Positions 36,021 to 45,703 of a DNA stretch of 64,000 bases are shown piece by piece; position 1 is the first letter of the stretch, and the number at the start of each line of letters is the position of its first letter. This DNA is from Nocardioides panacis (lineage in GTDB: Bacteria > Actinomycetota > Actinomycetes > Propionibacteriales > Nocardioidaceae). Where the stretch lies: positions 1,860,001-1,924,000 of the forward strand of contig NZ_CP077062.1 of NCBI RefSeq assembly GCF_019039255.1. The letters run 5' to 3'. The position numbers and the translations under genes were made by a program. The notes under the pieces are model-generated. The model saw nothing but the letters and a program-made list of their open reading frames with translations, had not been told where the DNA came from and made no database searches.

Positions 36021-36677
36021 ATGCGGCTCCTGGTGGTCGAGGACGAGGTGCGGCTGACCCGCGCGCTTCGCCGCGGCCTGGAGGCGGACGGCTTCGTGGT
36101 GGAGGTGGCGTTCGACGGAGCGTCCGGGCTCGAGACCGCCCGGCACGGTGACTTCGACGCGGTCGTGCTCGACGTGATGCTGCCGCACCTGTCCGGGTAC
36201 GACGTGGTGCGCACGCTCCGCGCGGAGGACAACTGGGTGCCGGTGCTGATGCTCTCGGCCAAGAAGGGCGAGCACGACCAGGCCGACGGTCTCGACTGCG
36301 GCGCCGACGACTACCTGACCAAGCCGTTCTCCTACGTCGTGCTCCTCGCGCGGCTCCGCGCCCTGCTGCGCCGGTCCCACGAACCGCGGCCGGTCGTCCT
36401 CAGCGCCGGAGACGTGCGGCTGGACCCGGCGACCCGGCACGTCAGCGTGGCGGACGAGCACGTGGCGCTGACCCCGCGTGAGTACGGCCTCCTCGAGTAC
36501 CTGCTCCGCCGTCCGGGTCGGGTCGTCACCAAGGTCGAAATCCTCGACCACGTCTGGGACGCCGCCGCGGACGTGAACCCGAACGCGGTGGAGGTCTACG
36601 TCGGCTACCTGCGCCGCAAGCTCGGCCGACGCCTCGTCGAGACGGTGCGCGGCGTCGGGTACCGCTTGGAACAATGA
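36021..36677 (+). CDS. OmpR/PhoB-type response regulator
   Basis: The 218-residue protein has a receiver with acidic Glu7/Asp8, phosphoacceptor Asp51 in VVLDVMLP and Lys101 in YLTKPF, followed by a winged-helix DNA-binding domain (LTPREYGLLEYLLRRPGRVVTKVEILDHVWD, VYVGYLRRKLG, VRGVGYRLE). It overlaps the kinase start (ATGA) and is divergent from the LolA-ABC operon, so that operon is the probable target. CACGCT six bases before the ATG suggests a leaderless transcript. Confidence 0.94.
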   Translation: MRLLVVEDEVRLTRALRRGLEADGFVVEVAFDGASGLETARHGDFDAVVLDVMLPHLSGYDVVRTLRAEDNWVPVLMLSAKKGEHDQADGLDCGADDYLTKPFSYVVLLARLRALLRRSHEPRPVVLSAGDVRLDPATRHVSVADEHVALTPREYGLLEYLLRRPGRVVTKVEILDHVWDAAADVNPNAVEVYVGYLRRKLGRRLVETVRGVGYRLEQ

Positions 36678-38029
36678 CGGCCGCGTGGCAACGGCTCGGG
36701 CTGCGTGCGCGCCTGCTGCTCGTCGGCGTCCTCGGTGTGGCACTCGCCCTCGCCATCGGCAGCGTCGCGCTGTACACCGTGCTCACCCTCGTCAGCTTCC
36801 GGACCCTGGACGACTCCGGGAGGGCGACCGCCGCGGACGTCGCGACGCTCGTCGAGCAGGGGCGGCTGCCCGATCCCCTCCCCGTCACCGGCAACCAGAT
36901 CGTCCAGGTCGTCGACGGCAGGGACCGGGTGGTCAGCGCGTCCGTGAACGCCGACCGGCTGACGGCGCTGCTCCAGCCCGGAGAGCTCGACCGGGCCCTG
37001 GCCGGGCAGCGGATCGACGTACCGGGGTCGCGGGTGGGCCTGGACTCACCGCTGCGGGTGCTCGCGGTCCCGGCCGGGTCGGGTACGACGCGGAGCACCG
37101 TCGTGGTCGCCCAGCAGTTCGACGCGATCGAGCACAGCCAGCACATCCTCAGGCTCACGCTGCTCGCGACCTACCCCGTCCTGCTGGCCACGCTGGCGCT
37201 GATCGCCTGGCGGATCATGGACGCTGCGCTGCGCCCCGTCGAGGTCCTGCGCTCCACGGCCGACCGGATCTCGGGGACCGGGGAGGATCTCCGGCTGCCC
37301 GTCCCGGTCGCCCGCGACGAGATCCAGGCGCTGGCCACCACCTTGAACTCCATGCTGGACCGGCTCTCGGCGTCCAGGGCCCGCCAGCGATCGTTCGTCG
37401 CCGACGCCGCGCACGAGCTGCGCAGCCCGCTCACCTCGATGCGGGCCCAGCTCGAGATCGCCGACCGCCTGGGCGAGGGCACCGGGTCCACGCCCGACCT
37501 GCAGGCGGAGGTCCTCCGGATGACGGCCCTCGTGGAGGACCTGCTCACCCTCGCCCGGTTCGACGCCGGGACGTCCCCGCCCGATCCGACGGACAGCGCC
37601 GATCTCCGGCCGATCGTGACCGACGCCGTCCGCCGGTACGACGGGGCACGGGTGCCGGTCGTCGCGGAGCTGACGAGCTCGCACCCCGTGCGAGGTCGTC
37701 CCCAGGATCTCCACCGGGTGCTCACGAACCTGCTGGACAACGCGGTCCGGCACGCCGCCTCGGTCGTCGAGGTCTCCGTCGCGACGGACGCGGGCCACGT
37801 CGTGCTCACCGTGTCGGACGACGGACCCGGAATCCCGGAGCAGGACCGTGAGCGCGCCTTCGAGCGGTTCACCCGCTTCGACACCGCACGGGACCGGGAA
37901 GGTGGCGGAAGCGGGCTCGGGCTCGCCATCGTCCGGGAGCTCGTCGAGGGCCTCGGCGGGCAGGTGCACCTCGGGCGGTCCAGGACGGGCGGCCTCGCGG
38001 CGTGCGTCCGCCTTCCCCTGCCGGACTAG
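36674..38029 (+). CDS. Sensor histidine kinase
   Basis: The 451-residue kinase has transmembrane helices near residues 13-40 and 157-180, flanking an extracytoplasmic sensor of about 115 residues. A HAMP domain follows, then HisKA with DAAHELRSPLTSMR (His near residue 246) and a HATPase domain (NLLDNAVRHAA, VSDDGPGIPEQD, GGGSGLGLAIVREL). It phosphorylates the preceding response regulator. The input signal is unknown. Confidence 0.94.
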   Translation: MTAAWQRLGLRARLLLVGVLGVALALAIGSVALYTVLTLVSFRTLDDSGRATAADVATLVEQGRLPDPLPVTGNQIVQVVDGRDRVVSASVNADRLTALLQPGELDRALAGQRIDVPGSRVGLDSPLRVLAVPAGSGTTRSTVVVAQQFDAIEHSQHILRLTLLATYPVLLATLALIAWRIMDAALRPVEVLRSTADRISGTGEDLRLPVPVARDEIQALATTLNSMLDRLSASRARQRSFVADAAHELRSPLTSMRAQLEIADRLGEGTGSTPDLQAEVLRMTALVEDLLTLARFDAGTSPPDPTDSADLRPIVTDAVRRYDGARVPVVAELTSSHPVRGRPQDLHRVLTNLLDNAVRHAASVVEVSVATDAGHVVLTVSDDGPGIPEQDRERAFERFTRFDTARDREGGGSGLGLAIVRELVEGLGGQVHLGRSRTGGLAACVRLPLPD

Positions 38030-38047
38030 CGCCGGCCTGCCGTGGAG

Positions 38048-38554
38048 TCAGCTCGCGGTGGCGGCGGACTTCACTTCCTCGGCACTGCCCGGATCCACCT
38101 TCTGCTTGGTGACGTTGTCGGCCCGGGCCAGGCTCTTCTCCACCTCCGTCACCCAGATCTCCTCGAACATCGCCACGATGCCCGAGCTGTTGAGCGGCAG
38201 CGTGTCCTCGATGTCCGCCCGGATCGCCGCCTTCTCGCCGTGGGACAGCAGCCCGCCGGCTCCGAGCCCGAGACCGGCGCCGACCGCGGTGCTGGCCAGC
38301 AGGCTGGGCGGGAAGATGAGGCCGACGACCGCGCCGCCGACCGCTCCCCAGGCGGCGCCCTTCGCGGCCGTGTGGAAGTCGTCGTCGACGTGGATCTTGC
38401 CGTTGCGGCGGCGGCTGACCAGGACGAGCCCGTCGACCTTGATCACGTCGTCGGCCGCGAGCAGCTTGAGGGCGTCCCAGTCCGCCCGCGCCGCGTCCGG
38501 GTCCTCGTAGGCGGCGATGTAGAGGTCGACGGGGGCTTCGTTGCCAGATGCCAT
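38048..38554 (-). CDS. DUF1269-like membrane-associated protein
   Basis: The 168-residue protein has a soluble start (VDLYIAAYEDPDAARADWDAL) and a central Gly/Ala-rich hydrophobic stretch (GAAWGAVGGAVVGLIFPPSLLASTAVGAGLGLGAGGLLS) that can form a membrane hairpin, as in DUF1269-type proteins. Function unknown. A GGAGAAG site precedes the ATG. It converges with the kinase gene. Confidence 0.7.
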   Translation of the reverse strand: MASGNEAPVDLYIAAYEDPDAARADWDALKLLAADDVIKVDGLVLVSRRRNGKIHVDDDFHTAAKGAAWGAVGGAVVGLIFPPSLLASTAVGAGLGLGAGGLLSHGEKAAIRADIEDTLPLNSSGIVAMFEEIWVTEVEKSLARADNVTKQKVDPGSAEEVKSAATAS

Positions 38555-38820
38555 GAACTTCTCCTTTGTCTGCGGCCTGCTTCGGGCGCTGCCTCGCGCG
38601 CAGACAGCCGGATGAGCATCAGCGATCGAGATCACTCTCGATCAGCGCCGGCGCTCGCGAATCCCCCACGACGGATGGCGTGCGGGAGCGAGCCGCTGCG
38701 TCCTCGGCACCGTCCCGAGCAACCAGGTCCTCCCGGACGTGTCGAAACCGTGCCCGCCCGTTCGTCGAAGGGGTAGGAGCGGGTCACACCGGGTGGCCCG
38801 CCGAGGAGACGGAGCTCGAG

Positions 38821-39276
38821 ATGTCCACCAGCACGCAGACCCCCACCCGCACCACCTCCGACGCCCCGACGCCGCCCGCCGAGCGGCGGCCGGTGTGGAA
38901 GCACGGAGTCGCCGCCGCCGTCGCGGCCGCGGCCGCCACGACCGTGCTCGCGGCCATCGCCTCGGCCGCCGGCGTCTCGTTCGCGGACAGCACGGGAGCG
39001 AGCATCCCGATCGCCGGCTTCACGCAGCTGACGTTGCTGTTCTCGCTCGTCGGCGTCGGCCTGGCCGCCGTCCTGGCCCGCAAGGCGCGCCGGCCGCGGG
39101 CCACGTTCGTGCGGACGGCGGTCGCCCTGACCGCACTGTCCTTCGTCCCGGACCTCACGTTCGGGTTCGACGCCGCCTCCGCGGCCACGCTGATCGCGCT
39201 GCACACCGTCGCAGCGGCGATCGTGGTGCCGACCTTGGCCGGCCGGCTCGCCCGCGGCCCTCGTACCCGGGTGTGA
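38821..39276 (+). CDS. DUF6069-family four-helix membrane protein
   Basis: The 151-residue protein has a Thr/Pro-rich N-terminal tail and four transmembrane helices (about 30-50, 64-86, 99-118, 122-143). The pattern with FTQLTLLFSLVGVGLAAVLARKARRPRATFVRTAVALTALSFVPD matches actinobacterial DUF6069 proteins. Function unknown. The preceding 266 bases, back to the DUF1269-like gene, contain both genes' promoters; I see no further gene there. Confidence 0.75.
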   Translation: MSTSTQTPTRTTSDAPTPPAERRPVWKHGVAAAVAAAAATTVLAAIASAAGVSFADSTGASIPIAGFTQLTLLFSLVGVGLAAVLARKARRPRATFVRTAVALTALSFVPDLTFGFDAASAATLIALHTVAAAIVVPTLAGRLARGPRTRV

Positions 39277-39342
39277 CCCCGCTGGTCGCCGTCCGGGCGG
39301 GTGGAGCTGCCTAGAATCGCAGAACACCCACCGGACGGCGCG

Positions 39343-40732
39343 ATGGCAACCTGGTTCGACGACGGATCACCTGAGATCCCGGGAGGGGTCGTCGGGTCCG
39401 TGGAGCGCGTGCTCGTGGTCGGTGCCGGCATCGCCGGGCTCACGGTCGCCAACGCGTTGGCCCACGCTGCAGTGGACTGCGTGGTGCTCGAGGCCCGGCG
39501 ACGGGTCGGCGGGCGGTTGCACACGGCGGACCTGGCCGGCTCACGGGTGGACCTCGGCGGCTCGTGGATCCACCACCCGGTCGGCAACCCGCTGCGCCGC
39601 TTCGCCGAGTCCGTCGGCCTCGGGTGCAGGCCCGCCGACCCGCTCCCGAGCCTGTCCGGGTTCGACTGCCCGACCGAACGCCGGCTGTCGCGCGCGGAGG
39701 TCGAGGCGGGCATGATCGCCGAGCTCGACGGCTTCACCGAGGCGCTCGACGGGCTGCGCGCGCGGCTGGGACCGGCCGCCTCGGCTGCCGACGGCATCGA
39801 GGCCTACCTCGCCGCGACCGGCCTCACGGCCGAGCCGCTGCGACGGGCCCGGCAAGGGCTCCGCGCGAGTGTCGAGGCGGACGCGGCTGGCGCCGCCGAG
39901 CACCAGTCGCTGGAGTGGCTCTGGACGCAGGAGGAGTACGGCGGTGACTACTTCGGGGACGTGCCCGAGGACGGGTACGGCGCCGTGGTCGACGCCATGG
40001 CGGCCGGGCTGGACGTGCGCCACGACTGGCCGGTGGCCCGGGTGGACCTCACGGAGGGAGGCGTGGCCGTCACGTCGGAGTCGGGGACGACGGAGGCCGG
40101 CTCGCACGTCGTGGTCACGGTCCCCCCTGGGTGCGCTGAAGAACGACGTGCCGAGGTTCGTGCCACCGCTTCCGCCCGAGCGGACCGGGGCCGTGCACCG
40201 GCTGGGCTTCGGGCGGTACGAGAAGGTCGCGCTCGCGTTCGACGAGGCCTTCTGGCGCCGGGCCGGGTGGTCCCACCTGGTGCTGTTCCCGCCCGAGGCG
40301 ACCGAGCCCGCTGCGTGGGTGTTCGACCTCGACGCGTTCGGTGCGGGGCCGGTGCTGGTGTGCCACACGTTCCACTCCGCCACCGGTCACCTGGCCGGGG
40401 CCCCGCCCGCCGCCGCGGCCAGCCGGGTGACGGACATGCTGTCGGCGGCGCTGGGCGCACCGTGCCCCGAGCCGGTCGCGGTCGCGGTGACCGGCTGGGC
40501 GGAGGACCCCTACACGTCAGGTGCCTACACCCACGTGCCCCCCGGCTCCTCCAACGCCGACCCGGACCTGCTCGGGACACCCGTCGCGGGCCGCCTGCTC
40601 TTCGCGGGCGAGCACACGCAGAGCGCGCGTCTCGGCTATGCCGACGGTGCCATGACGAGCGGAGTCCGCGAGGCCAAGCGGCTGCTGGGCACCTCGACGG
40701 TGGCGCTGGGCCGGCTCACCGACCGCGCCTGA
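39343..40732 (+). CDS. Flavin monoamine oxidase family protein, frameshifted in sequence
   Basis: The repaired 462-residue FAD enzyme has the dinucleotide motif VLVVGAGIAGLTVANALAHA, the GG-motif RRVGGRLHTADLAGSRVDLGGSW, and the C-terminal FAD region LLFAGEHTQSARLGYADGAMTSGVREA. It oxidises amines or polyamines. A C run at 40132-40137 is one base too long; removing it joins VVVTVP to LGALKNDVPRFVPPLP, the expected family junction. A TAGAAT -10 lies about 30 bases before the ATG at 39343. The gap before a substrate specificity call is large; putrescine-type amines are only a guess. Confidence 0.85.
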
Positions 40733-40759
40733 GCCCCGCTGGCCCCGGGCTCCGAGCGG

Positions 40760-42112
40760 TCAGGTGCGCGCGTACGTCGCGTCGTCGGTGATGTCCGAGC
40801 GGCTGTAGTCCGTGATCGCCGCACATGCCGCGAGCGTGATCACCGCTGCGACCGCGATGTAGGCCGCCACGGCGTACCCGGTGCCGAACTGGTGGATCAG
40901 GAACGTCGCGATGAGGGCAGCAGGGCCCCCGGCCACCACCGAGGCCAGCTGGTAGCCCAGACCGGCCCCGCCGTAGCGCAGCGACGTCGGGAAGCTCTCC
41001 GCGATCAGCGCACCCTGAGGTCCGTACTGCATGGCGTGCGGGACGAGGCCGAGGGCCAGCGCCAGGAAGACCACCCATCCGACACCGCTGTCGAGCATGG
41101 CGAAGTACACGAACCCCCACACCCCCATGATCGCCGCACCGGTCATGTAGACGCGCTTGCGGCCGACCACGTCGGACAGGTGGCCGAAGAAGGGCAGCAG
41201 CACGAACTCGATCGCCGCCGCGACCAAGGTCCCGACGAGGACGAAGTCGTTGCTGTACCCGTGCTGGTCGTCGGTCAGGTAGGCCAGCACGAACGCGGTC
41301 ACCACGTAGAACGGCATCTGCTCCGACATGCGGAGCAGGGCCGAGAGGACGATCTCCTTCGGGTGCCTCTTGATGACCTCGAGGACGGGCGCCTTCTGGA
41401 CCGCCTTCTCCTCGACGAGCTTGGCGAACATCGGCGTCTCCAGGATCTGGAGCCTGATGTAGAGGCCGACCGCCACCAGCACGAGGCTGCACAGGAACGG
41501 GATCCGCCAGCCCCAGGACACGAAGGCGGTCTCGCTCGTGCCCGTGCTGACCAGGGTCAGGAAGCCGGTGCCGAGGATCAGCCCGCTGGCGACGCCCAGC
41601 TGCGGCCAGCTGCCCATCAGGCCGCGTCGCCTCTGGTCGCCCCACTCCATCGAGAGCAGCACCGAGCCGCTCCACTCCCCTCCGACCGCGATCCCCTGCA
41701 CCACTCGCAGCAGGACGAGCACCAGCGGCGCGGCGACGCCCCACGTGGCGGCCCCGGGAAGGAAGCCGATCAGCGTGGTCGACAGCCCCATGAGCACCAG
41801 GGTGATGATCAGCGTCGCCTTGCGTCCGATCCGATCGCCCCAGTGACCGAAGATCGCGGCGCCGATCGGTCGGGCCGCGAAACCGACGAAGTAGGTGGCG
41901 AAGGACTCCAGCGTGCCGACGTAGTGCGACGAGCTCGGGAAGAACACCTCGGGGAACACCAGCGCCGCCGCCGTGCCGTAGAGGAAGTAGTCGTACCACT
42001 CGATGGTGGTGCCGACGGTGCTGGCCAGCGCGGCCTTGCGGACCTGACGTCCGCGCTCCGCGGTCTGTGCCGCGTCCTGGGCTCCGGCGGCCTGGTTCGG
42101 GTCGAGGGTCAT
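40760..42112 (-). CDS. MHS-family MFS metabolite:H+ symporter
   Basis: The 450-residue transporter has twelve helices and metabolite:H+ symporter features: GTTIEWYDYFLYGTAAALVF, ARPIGAAIFGHWGDRIGRKATL, and VVQGIAVGGEWSGSVLL. MHS members import shikimate, proline/betaine, citrate or other organic acids. It converges with the amine oxidase gene. GGGAGG precedes the ATG. Substrate not predictable. Confidence 0.9.
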   Translation of the reverse strand: MTLDPNQAAGAQDAAQTAERGRQVRKAALASTVGTTIEWYDYFLYGTAAALVFPEVFFPSSSHYVGTLESFATYFVGFAARPIGAAIFGHWGDRIGRKATLIITLVLMGLSTTLIGFLPGAATWGVAAPLVLVLLRVVQGIAVGGEWSGSVLLSMEWGDQRRRGLMGSWPQLGVASGLILGTGFLTLVSTGTSETAFVSWGWRIPFLCSLVLVAVGLYIRLQILETPMFAKLVEEKAVQKAPVLEVIKRHPKEIVLSALLRMSEQMPFYVVTAFVLAYLTDDQHGYSNDFVLVGTLVAAAIEFVLLPFFGHLSDVVGRKRVYMTGAAIMGVWGFVYFAMLDSGVGWVVFLALALGLVPHAMQYGPQGALIAESFPTSLRYGGAGLGYQLASVVAGGPAALIATFLIHQFGTGYAVAAYIAVAAVITLAACAAITDYSRSDITDDATYART

Positions 42113-42185
42113 CTCAGCCTCCCGCGTCCGAGGTACGTGTAGTCCCCACCGATACGGCCCACGTACCCAGGACGTGTGACCTCAA

Positions 42186-42941
42186 TCACCCGTCGGGCGC
42201 CGCGTCGTCCTCGCTTCGGACGAGGCCGTGGGGGTGACCGGGACCGGCACGCCGAGCGGCTCCGCGGTTCTCGGTGTCCTCGACGAGCTGCTGCGCGACG
42301 AGCCGGAGCTTGACGTTCTCCGTGGACGACGCCCTGCGCAGGTAGGCGAACGCCCGGTCCTCCGTGACGCCGAAGCGCTCCATCACGATCCCGATGGCCT
42401 GACCGATCACCTTCCGCGTCCTCAGCGCCTGGTTCAGGTTGTCTATCTCGCGCACCTTGCCGAGCGCGATCGCGGCATGCGTGGCGAACAGCTCGGCGGT
42501 GTCCACGGTGTCCTCGTCCAAGGTGTCCCGCGTGGTGGAGTACATGTTGAGACCCGCCAGCGTCCGGTCGTCGAAGTACAGCTGGAGTGCGAGCTGCGAG
42601 CGAAGCCCGCGTGTCACCGCCTCCTGGATGAAGCGCGGCCACCGTTGCTCGTGGCGGGCGTGCTCCACCAGCGTCGTCTGCTCGTGCGTCATGGAGTAGA
42701 GACACGGCCCCTCCCCGAGGTCGTACTGGAGCTGGTCCAGCTCCCAGACGAACTCGTCCGTCGCCGCGCGCGTCTCGACCTTGCCGTCCCGGTGGGCGAC
42801 CGAGATCCCCACGTGGTCGATCCCCTCGAGGGACAGGCGCGCGGTGTGCACGATCGACTCCAGCGTGTCGTCGACACCGTCCTGCGAGCTGATCGCCACA
42901 GCCGCCTCGGCCAGCGAGCCGGCGACGTCGCGGTCGGGCAT
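42186..42941 (-). CDS. GAF-ANTAR RNA-binding regulator
   Basis: The 251-residue protein has an N-terminal GAF domain (about 25-165; HVGISVAHRDGKVETRAATDE, LGEGPCLYSM) and an ANTAR domain (RKVIGQAIGIVMERFGVTEDRAFAYLRRASSTENVKLRLVAQQLVED). ANTAR proteins bind paired hairpins in nascent RNA to prevent termination. The ATG at 42941 has a GAGG site; an upstream ATG 12 bases away is possible. It is divergent from a SigB/F-type sigma gene, and together they suggest a general stress or signal-response locus. Confidence 0.88.
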   Translation of the reverse strand: MPDRDVAGSLAEAAVAISSQDGVDDTLESIVHTARLSLEGIDHVGISVAHRDGKVETRAATDEFVWELDQLQYDLGEGPCLYSMTHEQTTLVEHARHEQRWPRFIQEAVTRGLRSQLALQLYFDDRTLAGLNMYSTTRDTLDEDTVDTAELFATHAAIALGKVREIDNLNQALRTRKVIGQAIGIVMERFGVTEDRAFAYLRRASSTENVKLRLVAQQLVEDTENRGAARRAGPGHPHGLVRSEDDAAPDG

Positions 42942-43210
42942 CGTGTGCCTCATTTCGGTCGCCCGTGGCCCCACACGCGTCGCACGTGGACCGCGAGGCA
43001 TCCGGTGTCGCCGAGGCGGGATCTCGGGCCCCGGATCGCCGTCCAGCCTACGCTTAGCGTCCTCCCGCAGCACCGGTCCGAACGGTTGAGTTCGGCTCGC
43101 CGGGGAGTAGGTTCGACAGCGTCAGGACCCGGTCCCCCGGGCTCGCGGCGTCCACGCTGAAGAAGCCGGCGCGACGCCTCCCACTCTTGCTGCAACCTCC
43201 CGGCAAGACC

Positions 43211-44183
43211 ATGAGCGGTCGACATCCCGACCGCGTGCCACACGGCGTGGTGGTCTCCATCGTGACCCAGCAGACGGTTCCCCCGGCCGCACGTCCCTCC
43301 CCCCTCGGACGACGGGCACGCGTGCGCGCGCCGCCTCCGCGACGCACGCACCCAGGCACTCCTCGAGCGGGCCGCCGGGGCCCGGCCCGGGCGACGCCGG
43401 CAGCTGCTGGAGCAGGTGGTCCTCCTCAACCAGGAGGTCGCCCGTGCCGTCGCGGGTCGGTACCGGTCCAGGGGCGTCTCCGACGACGACCTCTGCCAGG
43501 TGGCGTGCCTGGCCCTGGTCAAGGCCGCGCACAGGTTCGACCCGTTCGCCGGCCACGACTTCCTCTCGTTCGCCGTGCCCACGATGCGCGGCGAGGTGCA
43601 GCACTACTTCCGTGACCACGGCTGGATGGTCCGGCCGAGCCGTCGCATCCAGGAGCTCCAGTCCCGGATCAACGCGGCCGAGGACGAGCTGACCTCCGCC
43701 CTCGGCCGCTCGCCGCGGCCGTCGGACATCGCCCGCCACCTCGGTGAGGACGTCCGGGCCGTCCAGGAGGCGCTCGCCCCCGACGGCTGCTTCACCCCGA
43801 CGTCGCTCGACCGCCCGATCGACCGCGAGCACGGCACCGGGAGCCTGAGCGAGCTGGTCGCCCAGCAGGACTCGAGCACCGACGCGGCCGAGGCCCGCGT
43901 CATGCTCGCCCCCGCGGTCCGACGGCTCAGCGAGCGGGACCGCCGGATCCTGATGCTGCGGTTCTTCCGCGGGTGGACGCAGGAAGAGATCGGGCAGGAG
44001 CTCGGGGTCACCCAGATGCAGGTCTCCCGGCTGCTCAGCGGCATCCTGTCCGACCTGCGCGGGCAGCTGGGGGTGGGACCCGGAGGTGACCCCCGCGACC
44101 GGGACGACAGCGATCGTGCACCTCGTTTGTCGGTCCTGCCATCGGGTACGTCGGCCGAGGAACGACCTGGGGAAGGCTCCTAG
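43211..44183 (+). CDS. SigB/SigF-type stress RNA polymerase sigma factor, frameshifted near N-terminus
   Basis: The repaired 323-residue protein has sigma region 2 (LLNQEVARAVAGRYRSRGVSDDDLCQVACLALVKAAHRFDP), region 3 and region 4 (LSERDRRILMLRFFRGWTQEEIGQELGVTQMQVSRLLSGIL), as in the SigB/F/G family. The N-terminal part from ATG 43211 is in another frame: a C run at 43299-43304 is one base too long. Removing one C joins ...VPPAARPSP to SDDGHACARRLRDARTQALLERAAG. A weak SigB-like promoter (GTTGA, 14 bases, GGGAGTA) near 43083-43110 could allow autoregulation. Such factors are controlled by anti-sigma and STAS proteins; a STAS protein is encoded at 55306, not adjacent. Confidence 0.85.
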
Positions 44184-44192
44184 GAGGTAGGC

Positions 44193-45665
44193 ATGTCGGA
44201 CACAAGCCACGCCGCGAGCGGCGACGAGAGCGTCCTGGACGGTCTGGACGCCTCGGCCATGAGCTCCCTGTACTGGTACCTCGCCGTGCTCGCCTGCATC
44301 GGGGGGTTCCTCTTCGGCTACGACACCGCGGTCATCGGGTCGGTCCTGGACTTCATCCCCTACCAGCTCTCCCCGTTCTGGACCGGGTACCTCGTCGCGG
44401 GTGCCTCCCTCGGGGCCGGGGTCGGAGCCCTGGCCGCCGGCCCACTGACGGACCGGTTCGGCCGCAAGTCCCTGCTGATGGCCGACGCCTCCGTCTACGC
44501 GATCGGCGCGCTGCTGTCCGCATTCACCGTGAGCGCGGCGATGCTGATCGCCTCCCGCACCCTGATCGGGCTGGCGGTGGGAGCCGACTCCGCCATCGCC
44601 ACCGCCTACATCGCGGAGTTCGCCCCGAAGGGACGCCGCGGCCAGCTGTCGATCATCCAGCAGTGGATGATCACCGTCGGCATCCTGGTGTCCTACCTCC
44701 TGGCCCTGCTGGTCTTCGTGCTCGCCCCGGGCTCGGCGAAGAACGTGGACTGGAGGGTGATCCTCGGCATCGGGGCGATCCCTGCGATCGTGGCGGTCCT
44801 CCTGCGGGCGCGGATGCCGGAGTCCCCGCGCTGGCTCATCCACCAAGGGCGGTACGCCGACACCAGCGCCGCGCTGGGCAAGCTCGGGGTGGACGTCTCC
44901 GAGGACGAGGTACGACGGACCGCTGATCGCATCAAGGCGGCCGACGAGGACCGGCCCGGCGGGAGTCGTCACGTGTGGACCCCGGGGGTCAAGCGGGCCC
45001 TCGTCATCGTGTCGGTCTTCTTCGTCTTCCAGCAGATCACCGGCATCAACGTGCCCTTCTACTACGGGCCGCAGCTCCTCGGCGGGCTGTTCAAGAACCC
45101 CGGGGACACGGCGGTGCACGCGGCCGTCGCGGGCCTGGTCTCCGCCGCGATCCTCGGCCTGGTGAACGTGATCGCCACCTACCTCGGGTTCCGCTTCATC
45201 GACCGCGCCGGCCGGCGCGCGCTCGCCCTGCTGGGCTACGCGGGCATGGCGGTGTTCATGCTCGTCGCAGCAGCGGGCGTCGCCTGGCTGACCGGCACCC
45301 CGAAGATCGTGGTGGTCATGGTCGGGTTCTCGATCTTCATCGCCTCGTTCGCGATGGGCGTGGGCGGCACCGGCTGGCTGCTGCAGGGCGAGGTCTTCCC
45401 GACCGCCGTGCGCGGGCGGGCGGCCGCGAACTGTGCCGCGGTGAACTGGATCGCGAACTTCGCGATCATCCAGGCCTTCCCCTCGCTGCAGGCCGCGTTC
45501 GGGCTGCCCTCGGTGATGGTGCTGCTCGCGGTGCTGAGCGTCCTGGCCTTCGCGTTCGTCTTCCGGTTCCTCCCGGAGACGAAGGGTCTGTCGGTGGAGG
45601 AGGTCGTCGCGCTGTTCGACGAGCAGGCGAAGGGCGCACCGGCGCGACCGGCCCCGGCGGGGTGA
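44193..45665 (+). CDS. Sugar porter (SP) family MFS transporter
   Basis: The 490-residue transporter has twelve helices and sugar-porter motifs: GGFLFGYDTAVIGSVL, DRFGRKSLL, PESPRWL after helix 6, FQQITGINVPFYYGPQL in helix 7, and FLPETKGLSVEE at the end. It is an H+-coupled hexose, pentose or polyol importer; the exact sugar is unknown. A TAGGAGG site precedes the ATG, only nine bases from the sigma gene stop, so the two may be co-transcribed. Confidence 0.92.
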   Translation: MSDTSHAASGDESVLDGLDASAMSSLYWYLAVLACIGGFLFGYDTAVIGSVLDFIPYQLSPFWTGYLVAGASLGAGVGALAAGPLTDRFGRKSLLMADASVYAIGALLSAFTVSAAMLIASRTLIGLAVGADSAIATAYIAEFAPKGRRGQLSIIQQWMITVGILVSYLLALLVFVLAPGSAKNVDWRVILGIGAIPAIVAVLLRARMPESPRWLIHQGRYADTSAALGKLGVDVSEDEVRRTADRIKAADEDRPGGSRHVWTPGVKRALVIVSVFFVFQQITGINVPFYYGPQLLGGLFKNPGDTAVHAAVAGLVSAAILGLVNVIATYLGFRFIDRAGRRALALLGYAGMAVFMLVAAAGVAWLTGTPKIVVVMVGFSIFIASFAMGVGGTGWLLQGEVFPTAVRGRAAANCAAVNWIANFAIIQAFPSLQAAFGLPSVMVLLAVLSVLAFAFVFRFLPETKGLSVEEVVALFDEQAKGAPARPAPAG

Positions 45666-45670
45666 CCATT

Positions 45671-45693
45671 CCCCCGTCCCCGCGGGAAGGGGG
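45671..45693 (+). promoter_or_regulatory. Hairpin that includes the ribosome-binding site of the CYTH-CHAD gene
   Basis: CCCCC and TCCC pair with GGGA and GGGGG around a three-base CGC loop with one internal mismatch. The 3' arm GGGGG is the core of the Shine-Dalgarno sequence (GGGGGAG) for ATG 45704. When folded, translation would be blocked, so this may be a translational control or simply a terminator for the transporter gene. Confidence 0.5.
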
Positions 45694-45703
45694 AGAATGA
45701 GTC

